NCBI RefSeq assembly: GCF_022682495.2
Contig: NC_071392.1
Coordinates: forward strand, 54,957,459 to 55,021,458
Source of the DNA: Desmodus rotundus
Lineage: Eukaryota > Chordata > Mammalia > Chiroptera > Phyllostomidae
DNA: 64,000 nucleotides
Direction of reading: 5' to 3'
Numbering within the stretch: position 1 is the first letter of the stretch; the number at the start of each line of letters is the position of its first letter. The notes below the pieces were generated by a model. It made no database searches, was not told the DNA's origin, and saw nothing but the letters and a program-made list of their open reading frames with translations. Position numbers and translations under genes: made by a program. This document shows positions 45,391 to 56,874 of this stretch, piece by piece.

Positions 45391-46323
45391 ATGGGAAGAT
45401 CAAGAAACAATTCCCAAATGAGAGAAAAGGAGGAAGCCTCAGAAAGAATGCTAACTGAAAAACAGGCAACTCAAATATCAGATAAGGAGTTCAAAGTAAT
45501 GGTCATCAGGAAGCTCACTGAGCTCTCCGAGCTCAAAGAGAACTACCAGAAACTACAGGGAAACTACAATGAAATCACTGCAAACTATATCACCATGAAA
45601 AAGGAAATAGAAACTATCAACAAGGGCCAAGAGGAAATGAAGAATACAATTTCTGAATTGAAGAACGCAGTAGAAGGAATGAAAATCAGACTTCATGAAG
45701 CAGAGGATCGGATAAACGAGCTGGAGGACAAAGTAGAAAAAAACACCCAGAAAGAGCAATAAAAGGAAAAGAGGCTCAGAAAGAATGAAGAGGCAATAAG
45801 GGAAATGCAGGACAACAAGAAACGTAACAATATCCGTATAATAGGAATACCAGAAGGAGAAGAAGAAGAGCAAGGGGTACAAAACCTGTTTGAAAAAGTA
45901 ATGATGGAAAATTTCCCGAATCTGAGGAGAGAAAAAGTGACCCAAATCCAGGAATCACAGAGAGTCCCAAGCAAGAGGAACCCAAAGAGACCCACTGCAA
46001 GACACATCATAATTAAAATGGCAAATTTTCCAAGACAAAGAGAGGATCTTAAAAGCAGCAAGGGAGAAACAGGAAGTAACATACAAGGGAGCCCCAATAA
46101 GGTTAGCAACTGACTTCTCAATGGAAACGCTCCAAGCCAGAAGAGAATGGCAAAAAATATTCCAAGTATTGAGAACCAGAGGCCTGCAACCAAGACTACT
46201 TTACCCAGCAAGGCTCTCAATCAAGATAGAAGGCCAAATAAAGAGTTTCCCAGACAAAAGAAGTCTAAAAGAATACACTTCCACTAAACCAACTCTGCTA
46301 GAGATGCTAAAGGGACTGCTTTA
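45391..46323 (+). pseudogene. L1 ORF1 (complete length, one stop and one frameshift)
   Basis: The protein would be an RNA-binding trimeric chaperone of about 310 residues. The first 123 codons are open and dominated by a coiled coil (Lys/Glu-rich heptads, about residues 30-120, ending Glu-Asp-Lys-Val-Glu-Lys-Asn-Thr). A TAA stop at 45760-45762 follows. Reading then continues through the RNA-recognition domain (Asn-Ile-Arg-Ile-Ile-Gly-Ile-Pro-Glu near 45826). A one-base insertion near 46030 (extra base in 'aattttccaag') shifts the frame before the C-terminal domain, which is clean from 46121 to the stop at 46322. Confidence 0.9.
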
Positions 46324-46370
46324 AGGAAAGGAAGGAAAAGAGAAAGACAGAGGAACACAGGTAGGAAAAA

Positions 46371-49300
46371 ATGGCAATGAATAACTGCCGATCAACAATA
46401 ACATTAAATGTAAATCATTTAAATGCTCCAATCAAAAGACATAGAATAGCTGAATGGATAAGAATACATGACCCACACATATGCTGCCTACAAGAGACCC
46501 ATCTCAGGACAAAAGACTTACACAGACTGAAAGTGAAGGGCTGGAAACAAATCTTCCAAGCAAACGGACAGGAAAAAAAAGCAGGGGTAGCAATACTCAT
46601 ATCAGACAAAATAGACTTCCAAAGAAGGGCCATAAAGAGAGACCCAGAAGGTCACTTCATAATACTCAAAGGAAGAATCCACCAAGAAGACATAAACATT
46701 GTAAATATATATGCACCCATTATAGGAGCACCCAAATACATAAAGAAAATCTTGGAGGATTTCAAGAAAGATATTGACAGTAACACAATTATAGTAGGGG
46801 ACTTTAACACCCCACTATCAAAAATGTACAGGTCTTCCAAACAAAATATCAACTAGGATATTTTGTCACTTAGCAATACCCTAGAGGAAATGGACTTAAC
46901 TGATATTTATAGAGCTTTTCATCTCAAAGAAGCAAAACACACATTCTTTTCAAGGGTCCATGGAACTTTTTCAAAGATAGACCACATGATAGGACACAAA
47001 GCAAGCCTCAACAAATTCAAGAAAATTGAAATCATATCAAGCATTTTCTCTGACCACAAGGGACTGAAACTAGAAAACAACCCCAAAAGAAAAAACCCAA
47101 AACACTCAAAATCATGCAGACTGAATAGCATGCTATTAAACAATGAATGGGTCAAGACAAAGATTAGGGAAGAAATCAAAAACTTTCTGGAAACAAATGA
47201 AAATGAACTCACAACAACCCAAATCCTATGGGACACAGCAAAGGCAGGTCTGAGAAGAAAGTTCACAGCAATAGAAGCGTACCTTAAAAAGATAGCAACA
47301 TTTCAAACAACCTAACCAACCCTACGCCTACAAGAACTGGAAGAACAACAAGAAAGACAGCCCAGAGCAAGCAGAAGGAAGGAAATAACCAAGATCAGAG
47401 CAGAGTTAAATGACATAGAGACTAAAAGCTCCTTTCTAACGATCAATGAATCCAGGAGCTGGTTCTTTGTAAAGGTAAACAAAATCAACAAGCCTTTAAG
47501 AAGGCTGATCAAGAAAAAAAGAGAGAGAATCCAAATAAACACAGTTAGAAATGAAAGCAGAGAGATTACAACTGATACCACAGAAGTACAAAGGATTGTA
47601 AGAAGTTACTATGAAGAACTGTATGCTAAGAAACTTGAAAACCTAGATGAAATGGACACATTTCTAGAAAAATATAATCTTCCAAACTGAATGAAGAAGA
47701 CGCAGAAAACCTGAACAGACCAATAACAGCAGACAAAATTGAAGCAGTCATCAAAAAACTCCCAACACACAACAGCCCTGGAACAGATGGTTTCACAGGA
47801 GAATTCTACAAAGCATTTAAGGAAGAGCTAACCCCTATCCTTCCCACACTATTCAAAAAAATCCAAACTGATGGAAGACTCCCAAACTCTTTTTATGAAG
47901 CCAGCATCATCCTAATCCCAAAACCAGATGAAGACACAACAAAGAAAGAAAACTTCAGGCCAATATCTCTGATGAACATAGACGCAAAAAATCTCTACAA
48001 AATATTAGCAAACCGCATCCAGAAGTACATTAAAAAGATCATCCACCATGACCAAGTGGGATTCATCCCAGGGATGGTACAATATTCGCAAATCAATAAA
48101 CATAATACATCACATCAATAACTGCAAAGACAAAAATCACATGATCATATCAATAGATGTGGAAAAAGCATTTGATAAGATACAGCACCCATTTCTGATA
48201 AAAACACTCAGCAAAGTGGGAATAAAGGGAGCATTCCTCAACATAATGAAGACCATATATGAGAGACCTACAGCCAACATCACACTCAATGGACAAAAAC
48301 TTAGAGCTTTCCCACTAAGATCAGGAACAATACAAAGATGCCCTCTCTCACCACTCCTATTCAACATAATATTGGAAGTCCTAGCCACAGCAATCAGACA
48401 AGAAAAAGCAAGAAAAGGCATCTGAATTGGAAAGGAGGAAATAAACTGTCACTGTTTGCAGATGACATGATAGTGTACATGGAAAACCCTATAGACTACA
48501 CCAAAACACTACTTGACCTAATAAATGAATTTGGCAAAACAGCTGGATACAAAGTCAATACCCAGAAATCAAAGGCATTCCTGCACACTAACAACGAAAC
48601 TGCAGAAACAGAAATCAGGAAAAAAATCCCATTTGATATAGCAGCAAGAAAAATAAAGTACCTAGGAATAAACCTAACCAAGGAGGTAAAAGACCTGTAC
48701 TCATAAAACTATACGACACTGATGAAAGAAATTAAGGAAGACACAAACAAATGGAAGCATGTACCATGCTCATGGATTGGAAGAATTAACATCAACAAAA
48801 TGGCCATACTACCCAAAGCAATTTATAGATTCAATGCAATCCCTATTAGAGTACCCATGACATATTTCACAGATATAAAACAAACATTTCAGAAATTCAT
48901 ATGGAACCATAAATGACCCCGAACAGCTGCAGCAATTTTGAGAAAGAAGAACAAAGCAGGAGGGATCTCAATACCTGATATCAAACTGTATTATAGGGCC
49001 ACGGTAATCAAAACAGCCTGGTACTGGCATAAAAACAGGCACATAGACCAATGGAACAGAACAGAGAGCCCAGAAATAAACTCAAGTCTATATGGTCAAT
49101 TAATATTTGACAAAGGAGGCAGAAGCATAAAATGGAGCAAAAACAGCCTCTTCAACAGATGGTGTTGGGAGATCTGAAGAGCTAAGTGCAAAAAAAATGA
49201 AACTCGATCACCAACTTACGCCATACACAAAAATAAACTCATGATGGATAAAAGACTTAAATATAAGTTGTAACACCATAAAAGTCCTTGAGGAAAACAT

Positions 49301-50095
49301 TGGCAGGAAAATCTCAGACATTCCACGCAGCAACATCCTCACAGACACATCCCCTAAAGCAAGGGACATAAAGGAAAGAATAAACCAATGGGACCTCATA
49401 AAAATAAAAAGCTTCTGCCTGGCTAAAGAAAACAGCACCAAATTACAAAGAGAACCAACAGTATGGGAAAACATATTTGCTAATGATACCTCAGACAAGG
49501 GCCTGATCTCCAAAATATATAAAGAACTCACACGACTCCACTCCAGGAAGACAAACAACCCGATTAAAAAATGGGCAAAGGACTTAAACAGACACTTCTC
49601 CAAGGAAGGCATACAGAGGGCCCAGAGACATATGAAGATGCTCAGCATCACTAGCCATCAGAGAGATGCAAATTAAATCCACAATGAGGTACCATCTCAC
49701 ACCAGTCAGAGTGGCCAACATAAACAAATCCACAAACAAATGTTGGAGAGGATGCGGAGAAAAGAGAACCCTAGTGCACTGTTGGTGGGAATGGAGACTG
49801 GTGAGGCCACTGTGGAAAACAATATGGAATTTCCTCAGAAAACTAAAAATGGAACTGCCCTAGACTGGTGAGGCCACTGTGGAAAACAATATGGAATTTC
49901 CTCAGAAAACTAAAGATGGAACTGCCCTTTGACCCTGCAATTCCGCTGCTGGGATTATACCCAAAGATACCTGAAACACCAATCCAAAAGAACTTGTGCA
50001 CCCCAATGTTCATAGCAGCACAATTTACAATAGCCAAGTACTGGAAGCAGCCTAAGTGCCCATCAGCAAACGAGTGGATCGAAAAACAATGGTAA
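46371..50095 (+). pseudogene. L1 ORF2 (endonuclease, reverse transcriptase, Cys-rich end), broken
   Basis: The first 161 codons are an intact-looking endonuclease start: Asn13, Glu42 in Gln-Glu-Thr-His and Asp144 in Gly-Asp-Phe-Asn fit the known catalytic positions. A stop at about 46854 precedes the Ser-Asp-His motif (near 47050). Further breaks follow, including a stop near 47313. The reverse transcriptase is visible from about 47590, with Glu-Lys-Ala-Phe-Asp near 48160 and Phe-Ala-Asp-Asp at 48455-48466, in two different frames. The C-terminal region is at 49666-50095 and carries the 67-bp duplication. Confidence 0.9.
49795..49928 (+). repeat. 67-bp tandem duplication in ORF2 of the complete L1
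   Basis: The block beginning 'agactggtgaggccactgtgg' occurs at 49795-49861 and again at 49862-49928 with one clear difference (aaaaatgg / aaagatgg). The unit is not a multiple of three, so it shifts the ORF2 frame by one base. The same place is single-copy in the composite L1 (near 36777) and the truncated L1 (near 43375). Confidence 0.93.
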
Positions 50096-50309
50096 ATTTA
50101 CATAATGGAATTCTACACAGCAGAGAGAAAGAAGGAGCTTATACTCTTTGCAACAGCATGGATGAAACTGGATAGCATTATGTTAAGTGAAATAAGCCAG
50201 GTGGTGAGGGACAAATACCATATGATCTCACCTTTAACTGGAACATAATCAATAGAAGAAAAAAGCAAACAAAATATAACCAGAGACATTGAAGTTAAGA
50301 ACAATCTAA

Positions 50310-50501
50310 CAATAGCCGGAGATGGGGGGGGTACAGTGGGAAGAGGGAATTACAGGATCTACTATAAAGGACACATGGACAAAATGAAGCCGGAGGATGG
50401 AGATGGGGGAGGGAGGTGGGTTTGGCTGGGGTAGGGTGGAGGGACGGGGAGAAAAGGCATACAACTGTAATTGAATAACAATAAAAATTAAAAAAAAAAA
50501 G
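50310..50501 (+). other. G-rich 3'UTR and A-tail of the complete L1
   Basis: Repeated G runs ('gatgggggggg', 'gatgggggagggagg', 'ggctggggtagggtgg') could form G-quadruplexes in DNA or RNA, a known trait of mammalian L1 3'UTRs. They are followed by 'aactgtaattgaataacaat' and the A-tail. Confidence 0.85.
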
Positions 50502-50909
50502 ATGGTACATGTACACAACGGAATTCTATGCAGCAGAGAAAAAGAAGGAGCTCCTACCCTTTGCCAAAACATGGATGGTACTGAGAGCATTATGCTCAAT
50601 GAAATAAGCCAGGTGGTGAGGGACAAATACCATATGATCTCACCTTTAACTGGAACATAATCAACAGAAGAAAAAAGCATACAAAATGTAACCAGAATCA
50701 TTGAAATTAAGAGCAATCTAAAAATAGCCAGAGGGGAGTTGGGAGGAGGGAGTGGAGGGAAGGGTTTTCAGGAACTACTATAAAGGACACATGGACAAAA
50801 CCAATGGAGGTGTGGAAGCAAGGGAAGGAGGTGGGCTTGACTGGGGTGTGGCTAGTGATGGGAGGGAAATGCAGACAACTGTAATTGAACAACAATAAAT
50901 TATTTTTTT
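50502..50909 (+). mobile_element. 5'-truncated young-type L1, right part (3' end)
   Basis: Continuation of 42371-43597 after removal of the complete L1. It holds the last ORF2 codons, the 3'UTR with its own G-rich tract (50730-50860) and 'aactgtaattgaacaac' plus a short A/T tail, ending at the aattcca TSD copy. Confidence 0.9.
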
Positions 50910-52428
50910 AATTCCATTTACAATCACATAAAAAATACCTAAGAATAAACTTAGGGCGGTTAAAGACCTGTATTCAGAAAATTTTAAGATACAGAAGAAA
51001 AAACTGAAGACAATTCAAATGAATTAAAGCATATATATCATGCTCATGAATAGGAAGAATTAATATCATTAAAATGTTTATACTACCCAAAGCAACGTGT
51101 AAATTCAACAGAATTCCTAACACTATATCAAGGAAGTAGAACAAATAATGCCAAAATGTATATGAAACCACAAAAGATTACAAATAGCCACAGAATCTGA
51201 GAATGAAAAACAAAGTTGGAGGCATCAAGGTACTTAATAACAAACTATACTACAGGGCTGTCAGAAAATGGAGATACCAATGTATCTCCATTGGCAAGGG
51301 AAACAGAAGAAAAAATAAACAAATGGAACTCCATCAAACTAAAAATTTTTGTACAGAAAAGGAAACCATCAACAAAACAAAAAGACAACCTACTGAATAG
51401 GAGTACATATTCTCCAATGGTACATCTGATAAGAGGTTAATATTCAAAATGTATAACAAACCCATACAACTAAAAAACAAAAATAAATAAATAAATAATA
51501 AAAACAAAGAGTCCAATTAAAAAGTTCGTTAAGGACTTGAATTGACTCTTACCTGAAAAGGACAGATAGCCAATAGACATATGAAAAGAGGCTCAACATC
51601 ACTAATCATCAGAGAAATGCAAATTAAAACCACAAAGAGGTATCACCTACCCCTGTCAGAATGGTTTTCATGAATAAATTAACAAACAATTAATGTTGGC
51701 CAGGATGCAGAGAAAAAGAAGCCCTCATGCACAGTTGGTGTGAATGCAGACTAGTTCAGCCACTGTGGAAAAAATTAAAAATGAAAACTGCCTTATGACT
51801 CAATGATACCATTTCTTGGTAAATACATATCTGAAGAAACTGAAAACACTGATTTGAAAGAATACATGCACTCCTGTATTCATTGCAGCAATATTTACAA
51901 TAGCCAAGCTATGGAAGTACCCTAAGTGCAGTGACTATCAATATACAATTGAATAAAAGCCTGGTGGTACATATAAGCAATGAAATATTACTCAGCCATA
52001 AAAAGTGAAATCTTATCATTTACAACAGCATGGTTGGACCTAGAGGGTATTATGCTAACTAAAATAAGTCAGATGAAGAAAGATGAATACCATGTGATTT
52101 CTCTTATATGTGGAATCTAAAGAAAATAAACAAACAAAATAGAAACAGATACAAAGAACAAACTGGTGGTTGTTAGAAGGTGGGGTACTGGGTGAAAAAT
52201 GTGAAGGTATTAAGAACTACAAAATAGTCATGAGGATGGCAAGTACAGCATAGGGAATATATTCAGTAATATACTAATAACTATGGATGATGCCAGCTGG
52301 GTTCTTGAAATATCAGTGGGATCACTTTGTAAAGTATAGAATTGTCTAACCACTATACTGTACACCTGAAAATAAAACAAAATAATATTGAATGTCAAAT
52401 GTAATTGAAAATTAATTTAATTAAAAAA

Positions 52429-52444
52429 GAAAGTCAATTGTTTG
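52429..52444 (+). repeat. TSD, right copy, of the old nested L1
   Basis: Exact copy of the 16-mer at 30178-30193, immediately after the A-rich L1 end. Confidence 0.95.
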
Positions 52445-52833
52445 TAGTCAATAATTTAATGAATTGTTAAGAAAAAACCCAAAACTTTGAGCAAATACAA
52501 GGAAATAGAAGAACAAATCATGACTCTTTATAGTCTAGGAAGTTAAAATAACAGTTGAGAAACCTTATTATAGCACTAATCTCTGCAGTACCATAGTGAC
52601 ATGCCACTACAAACTGCTATGAGAAATGGTGCTGTGACTCTTTCTTCAAGTTGGCTTGTATGGAAGGCCATCTCTTGAATAAACATAGGTTACCCTTGTC
52701 CTCAGGTTTGTCTGCTTGTACCTGAGAATGAGTCATCTAACTGGTCTGGTGTAGCAGGCTCAAAAGTGAGCAAGCATAGATTTTGTATCTTGATACTTAC
52801 AGTACAACAGGGAAGGTGTATCTTCCTTTCTAT

Positions 52834-53262
52834 ATTAGCTTTCTAGGGCTGCTGTAACAAATTATCACATACTTAGTGACTTAAAACAACAGAAATATAT
52901 TCTCTCACAGTTTTAGAGGCCAGAAGACCACAATCAAATTATCAGAAGGGATGCACCTTTTTCTTGCCTCTTTTAGCTTATGGTGGCTGCAGGTATTCCT
53001 TGGCTTGGGGTTGCATAACTTCAATCTCTCCCTCAGTCTTTACATGACCTTCTTCTTTTTGTCTATGACCCAAATCTCTCTCTGCCTTTCTCTTATAAAG
53101 GTGCTGATCATTGGATTTAATTTCAGGATGATCTTGAGATATTTTTAACTTAATTATGTTTGCAAAGACTCTTGTTTCAATTAAGGTCACATTCACAGGT
53201 TCTGGGGATTAGGACAAGAACATATCTTCTTGGGGACCATCATTAACCCATTACACTTATCT
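52834..53262 (+). mobile_element. LTR-like medium-reiterated repeat
   Basis: The text runs from 'attagctttctagggctgctg' through 'acttaaaacaacagaaatat', 'tcacagttttagaggccag' and 'ttgcctcttttagcttatgg' to 'aaggtcacattcacagg' and 'attaacccattaca'. It is a common mammalian repeat that I recognise but will not name with certainty; TG/CA-like ends suggest an LTR (MaLR type possible). Near full length. Confidence 0.7.
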
Positions 53263-53299
53263 TGAAAGCAATAATGTTACACATGATAAGTGTTGAGAT

Positions 53300-53545
53300 A
53301 AAATATGGAATGTGGAAGCATCTCAAAAGGTGACTGTCCTAGAATGGGGATCAAGGGAGGCTTCCCTGAGGTCACATTGGTTAAGACCTGAAGGATGGCA
53401 AGAGAAGTAAGTGAGCAAAAAACACTCCAGGCATAACGATAATAGGCCTAGGCTGGGAGATGAAGGTTGGGAAGAAGAGAATTTAGAAGAATCCAGGATA
53501 GATGGAACAGAGAGAGCAGAGTGAGTAGAGTCTAAATTTTTTTTC
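53300..53545 (-). mobile_element. L2-like LINE 3' portion, minus strand
   Basis: The plus strand reads 'gggaggcttccctgagg', 'aagacctgaaggatggcaag' and 'aacactccaggcataacg', the antisense of the L2 3' end. Diverged; another ancient repeat with a similar phrase order is possible. Confidence 0.5.
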
Positions 53546-55260
53546 TAACTGTCATGTGAGTTCAACCACCCTTTCTTTAAAATATTTTATTTCCTAGCTA
53601 ACCGTACTCGGCAAGATTTTTACCTTAATGTAAGACCGAAAAAGGGATTTCTAGGAGATACTTCATATTATTATGTCCAAACAGAACTAGAGCTGGGCAT
53701 AACTTATGAATATCTACCTTCAAGGATTGTTTTACATCACATTTCTCATATCTGTTGTTTCAGCTATATCCATTTCCCACTCCACGTCTTCAATTCATTT
53801 TAACTATTGCTACTATCATAATTTGGTTATGAAAACTTACTTGATATTTTACTAATTATCATCACAAAATAAAAGCATTAAAAATGAGAGAATTAATTAA
53901 TATTTACTTACAAAAAAAGACAATAATAACATGTAGTTGATCCTCAAAAGATGTGGGGCTCTGGGGTCAATTATGCCTCATGTTTGGGTTTATTCTTACC
54001 CAGTGAAAATTTATCTATTTCTAATTATTCTCTCCAGATAGTTCCAATCATTATCTCATCCTGAAGTGACAGAATTTCTGAGAAGTATTGTCACTGTATT
54101 CTTCTATCAAGGGTCTGCAGTATTTCTCATATTCCAATGACTTTTATAACAAAAGATGTCTTTATCCTCTAAGATAAAGTTTTAAGTAATATTCTATGTA
54201 CGAATCCTACTGGAATTAGGAGAAAAAGTGGTATCAGGAGATTAAGGAGGATTACGTAGCTAAATTGAAGAAAGTATAACTTTATCTTAGAAAAGAGGTT
54301 TGATTACTTAGCTAATTTTTGTCATCATACTTTAAAATCATCCAGCTTGCTGTTTGGTTGCATTTGGTGTTATGCTTTAGAGGGCTCCACTAAGAATCTG
54401 GGAGGTTATAACTCTATTCAGAACACCAAGACATAATTTTGTAAGTTCCTCAAGCCAGTGCAATAAAAAATATGTCTTGAATTTATATTCATATCTTCAT
54501 GGTCTTTATAACAGCAATGCAGTTTCTTAGTTTCCATTATCTAAGGCAGGAAGGGGTAGAGGACCTAGAACAGCTTTTAATACAAATTGTTTGTATTGCC
54601 AAATTATTTCCCAAAACACATTATGATTTTAAAATTATACAGGGCCTTGCAAAGCTGTGGAGCATGAGCTCTGCCTTCACTTGCCCCATACAATTAGAGC
54701 TTTACTAATATATAAACCAGAAGGAGAACTGCTTCAGTCCATAAATTTCCCTTTGTTCAAGTCAGCTTGAGCAGGGAAAGAAAAGGACTACAATGAATGA
54801 AAGAGAATTACTGTTTAACTGACATATTTTGAAATAAGTCCACTTACACTGACATTATTTCTTCCTTTGCAAAATAAAACAAACATACAAAAGGTTTTGA
54901 GGATAAAATGAAGTAGAATTTTCTGTTTTGTTTTATTACAGAAAAAGCAGCATTCCTGTAAGCTGCATATGACAAATATGTAAATATGATCTTTGGAGTA
55001 AAAGTACAAAATAATATCAAAGATTATAACTGGGAATATTTTCTTACCTAATGCCAATTATATCTATGTCCTCAAAGCTCACCTATTTACTGACCTAGAG
55101 TTAAAAATGCTACAACTACTTTAAATATATCCAAAAAATGACCACCTCTTCTCAGTTGTACCAGTTGTCTCATGACATCACAATTTCTTTGATTCTTTGA
55201 TTTTAATGACATTTTGTTAAATTTAGTTTTGTATGATTATTTGGATTCACTTATTTTCTG
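53546..55260. other. Intergenic DNA, nothing recognised
   Basis: AT-rich single-copy appearance; no coding or RNA signals supported. Confidence 0.4.
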
Positions 55261-55264
55261 TCTG

Positions 55265-56350
55265 ATTTATGTAGTGCACAAGACATCCTGGTAACTGCAA
55301 GGAAAATAAAAATAATTGAGACACCACCCTAATCCATGAGAAATGTATTATCTAAAAGGGAAGCTATAATAAGAACACAAATAAACTACAGTAGAAAGCT
55401 GAAAAACACAACTGAATGGGCTTCACAGAAAGATGAAGTCTCCCCAGAGAACTCTCTATAAAGTAGGACTTGAAATGGATCTTAAAATGTGGACACAATT
55501 TCTTTAAGTGGATATTGTGAAAGAGAAGCAGAAATTTCGTGTTGAAGAAACTTGATGAAGCAAAAATGTGGTTGTGGAAATTTGGGGCATATATGAAGCA
55601 TATGTGGTGGTCAGGCATGGGTGCAGTATAGTAAAAAAGCAAGAGAGTTGTGGCCTAAAAATCTGAAAAGGCTGCCCTGTGATCATATGTTGTTGGGGAG
55701 TTTTGGAACAGTGTAAGGCTATGATAAGAGGAATGTTTTGGCAATAGTGTCAAAGAGTCAAGTGAGAAGGACTGAGGGTCAGAACTAGAATATTGTGGAG
55801 ATATAAAAACAGGGCAAGAGGGGGAGCAAAGACAGCTAATAAGAACAGAAGAAAAGTAGCCAAGTTATTCTGCATCTTATGACCACAGAGCTGGGAGGAA
55901 AGAAAGTTACTGTAGATCAGGTTCTGCAATCCTGAGCTTCTGTGGAGTAGATGGATCTTGTTTCCATTAACAAAAGGAGGAACATTTGAGACAGAGATAT
56001 CTTTGGACCTAGATAATAATGTGGAATGTTCTAGACATTAATCTTGACGTGCTGGTGATATGCTTAGGTGAGAATTTTCAAGAGGCAGTTGGAAATACAA
56101 AAGATGATAGCTGGATTGAAACTAAGAATGGAGGCATAAATTTGTGATAAATGTTTATATAAATAATGTCTGAAGCAAAGAGAGTGTAGGATGAAAAAGA
56201 CGACCAAGGAAAAGATCTCAGAGAACACCTACATTAATAGTGAGTCAAATAAAAAAATCTAGCAAAGAAAGCCAAAAAGGAGAGAAGAAATGGAAAGAAA
56301 ACAAGAGGCTAAAACATTGCAGAGACCAAGGACCAAAGGAGAAGTGAATG
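55265..56350. mobile_element. Ancient mammalian repeat, family not named
   Basis: Spaced phrases such as 'gacttgaaatggatctta', 'gtgtaaggctatgataagagg', 'caagaggcagttggaaatac', 'gcaaagagagtgtaggatg' and 'gatctcagagaacacctacatt' follow, in order, a long old mammalian repeat I have met often. I cannot say whether it is LINE- or DNA-type. Strongly diverged. Confidence 0.4.
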
Positions 56351-56394
56351 TTGGAGGTATGAAGTGTAGAAGCCAAAGGAGGGTTCTCTTTTCC

Positions 56395-56870
56395 TTCTGT
56401 TCTTTCCTTGCCAATCCCAGTGCTAAGGTCTTTCTTGCCCTCAGGAGTGGAAAGGTCTGCAAGAGACCTCTGCTTCTCTCACTTCAGTCTTTCTATGTCC
56501 AGTCCACACTGACTACTACTTCCTAATTAACTTTCTAGAATACTATTTTCTTCTTGTCATCCCATGGCTGAAAACTCTGCAGTAGCTCCTTCTTGCCTAT
56601 GGAAATTCAATTACTGAGCTTGGTTTTCAGCCTCAATAATTCAGACTCCATTAATTAACACCATCTTATGTATATGGGTTTCTCTCTCATCACCTCCAAG
56701 ACTCTCACTGTCATCACACAAGACTACCATGCCTACCTTTTTTCCAGTTTCCCTGCTTGTAATTCTCATTCCCTCCTCCCTGCCAAGACATGTAGTATAC
56801 TAACATAGAAATTGAAATAAAGCCTGTCTGTTTCCTTCTCTTCCATTACAGCTTGGGGCCTATTTTAACC
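56395..56870 (+). mobile_element. L2-like LINE 3' portion
   Basis: Phrases 'cccatggctgaaaactctgcag', 'cagtagctccttcttgcct', 'cctccaagactctcactgtc' and 'ttctcattccctcctccctgcc' fit the L2 3' coding end on the plus strand. Diverged, boundaries approximate. Confidence 0.5.
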
Positions 56871-56874
56871 TTAA

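Larger units (their letters stand above)
43598..50501 (+). mobile_element. Complete LINE-1, young type, 6.9 kb
   Basis: All parts are present: 5'UTR (43598-45390), ORF1 (45391-46323), spacer, ORF2 (46371 to about 50095), G-rich 3'UTR and an A-tail (50490-50500). It is the youngest layer, sitting inside a truncated L1 that sits inside the old L1. ORF1 has one stop and one frameshift; ORF2 has several stops, frameshifts and a 67-bp tandem duplication. It therefore could not move on its own now. It serves as the reference for interpreting the other L1 pieces. Confidence 0.93.
37945..51960 (+). pseudogene. ORF2 of the old L1, interrupted by two insertion clusters
   Basis: It begins near 37945 with an endonuclease-type N-terminus (an Ala-Ile-Thr-Leu-Asn-Leu-Asn-Gly-Leu-Asn motif). 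It continues to 39493, resumes after the half-L1 at 41766 through 42370 (reverse-transcriptase region), and resumes again at about 50917 to the C-terminus near 51900. Stops and frameshifts are frequent throughout, consistent with this being the oldest layer. Confidence 0.8.
30194..52428 (+). mobile_element. Old LINE-1 (plus strand) inflated to 22.2 kb by nested insertions
   Basis: The element's own segments are 30194-31210, 31367-31494, 37476-39493, 41766-42370 and about 50917-52428. Subtracting the insertions and their TSDs leaves about 5.3 kb, a normal near-full-length L1. Segments: 5'UTR from 30194, ORF1 from about 30658 to 37920, ORF2 from about 37945 to about 51960, then a 3'UTR with 'gattgtctaaccactat'-type text and an A-rich end. 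Reading frames resume across each insertion, which confirms the order. Its ORFs are full of stops. The 3'UTR matches the fragment at 20.1 kb. Confidence 0.92.

Noticed and set aside
30178..52444. CRISPR array, prophage or bacterial operon content
   Set aside because: The repeats are dispersed retrotransposon copies; nothing in the window resembles prokaryotic DNA.
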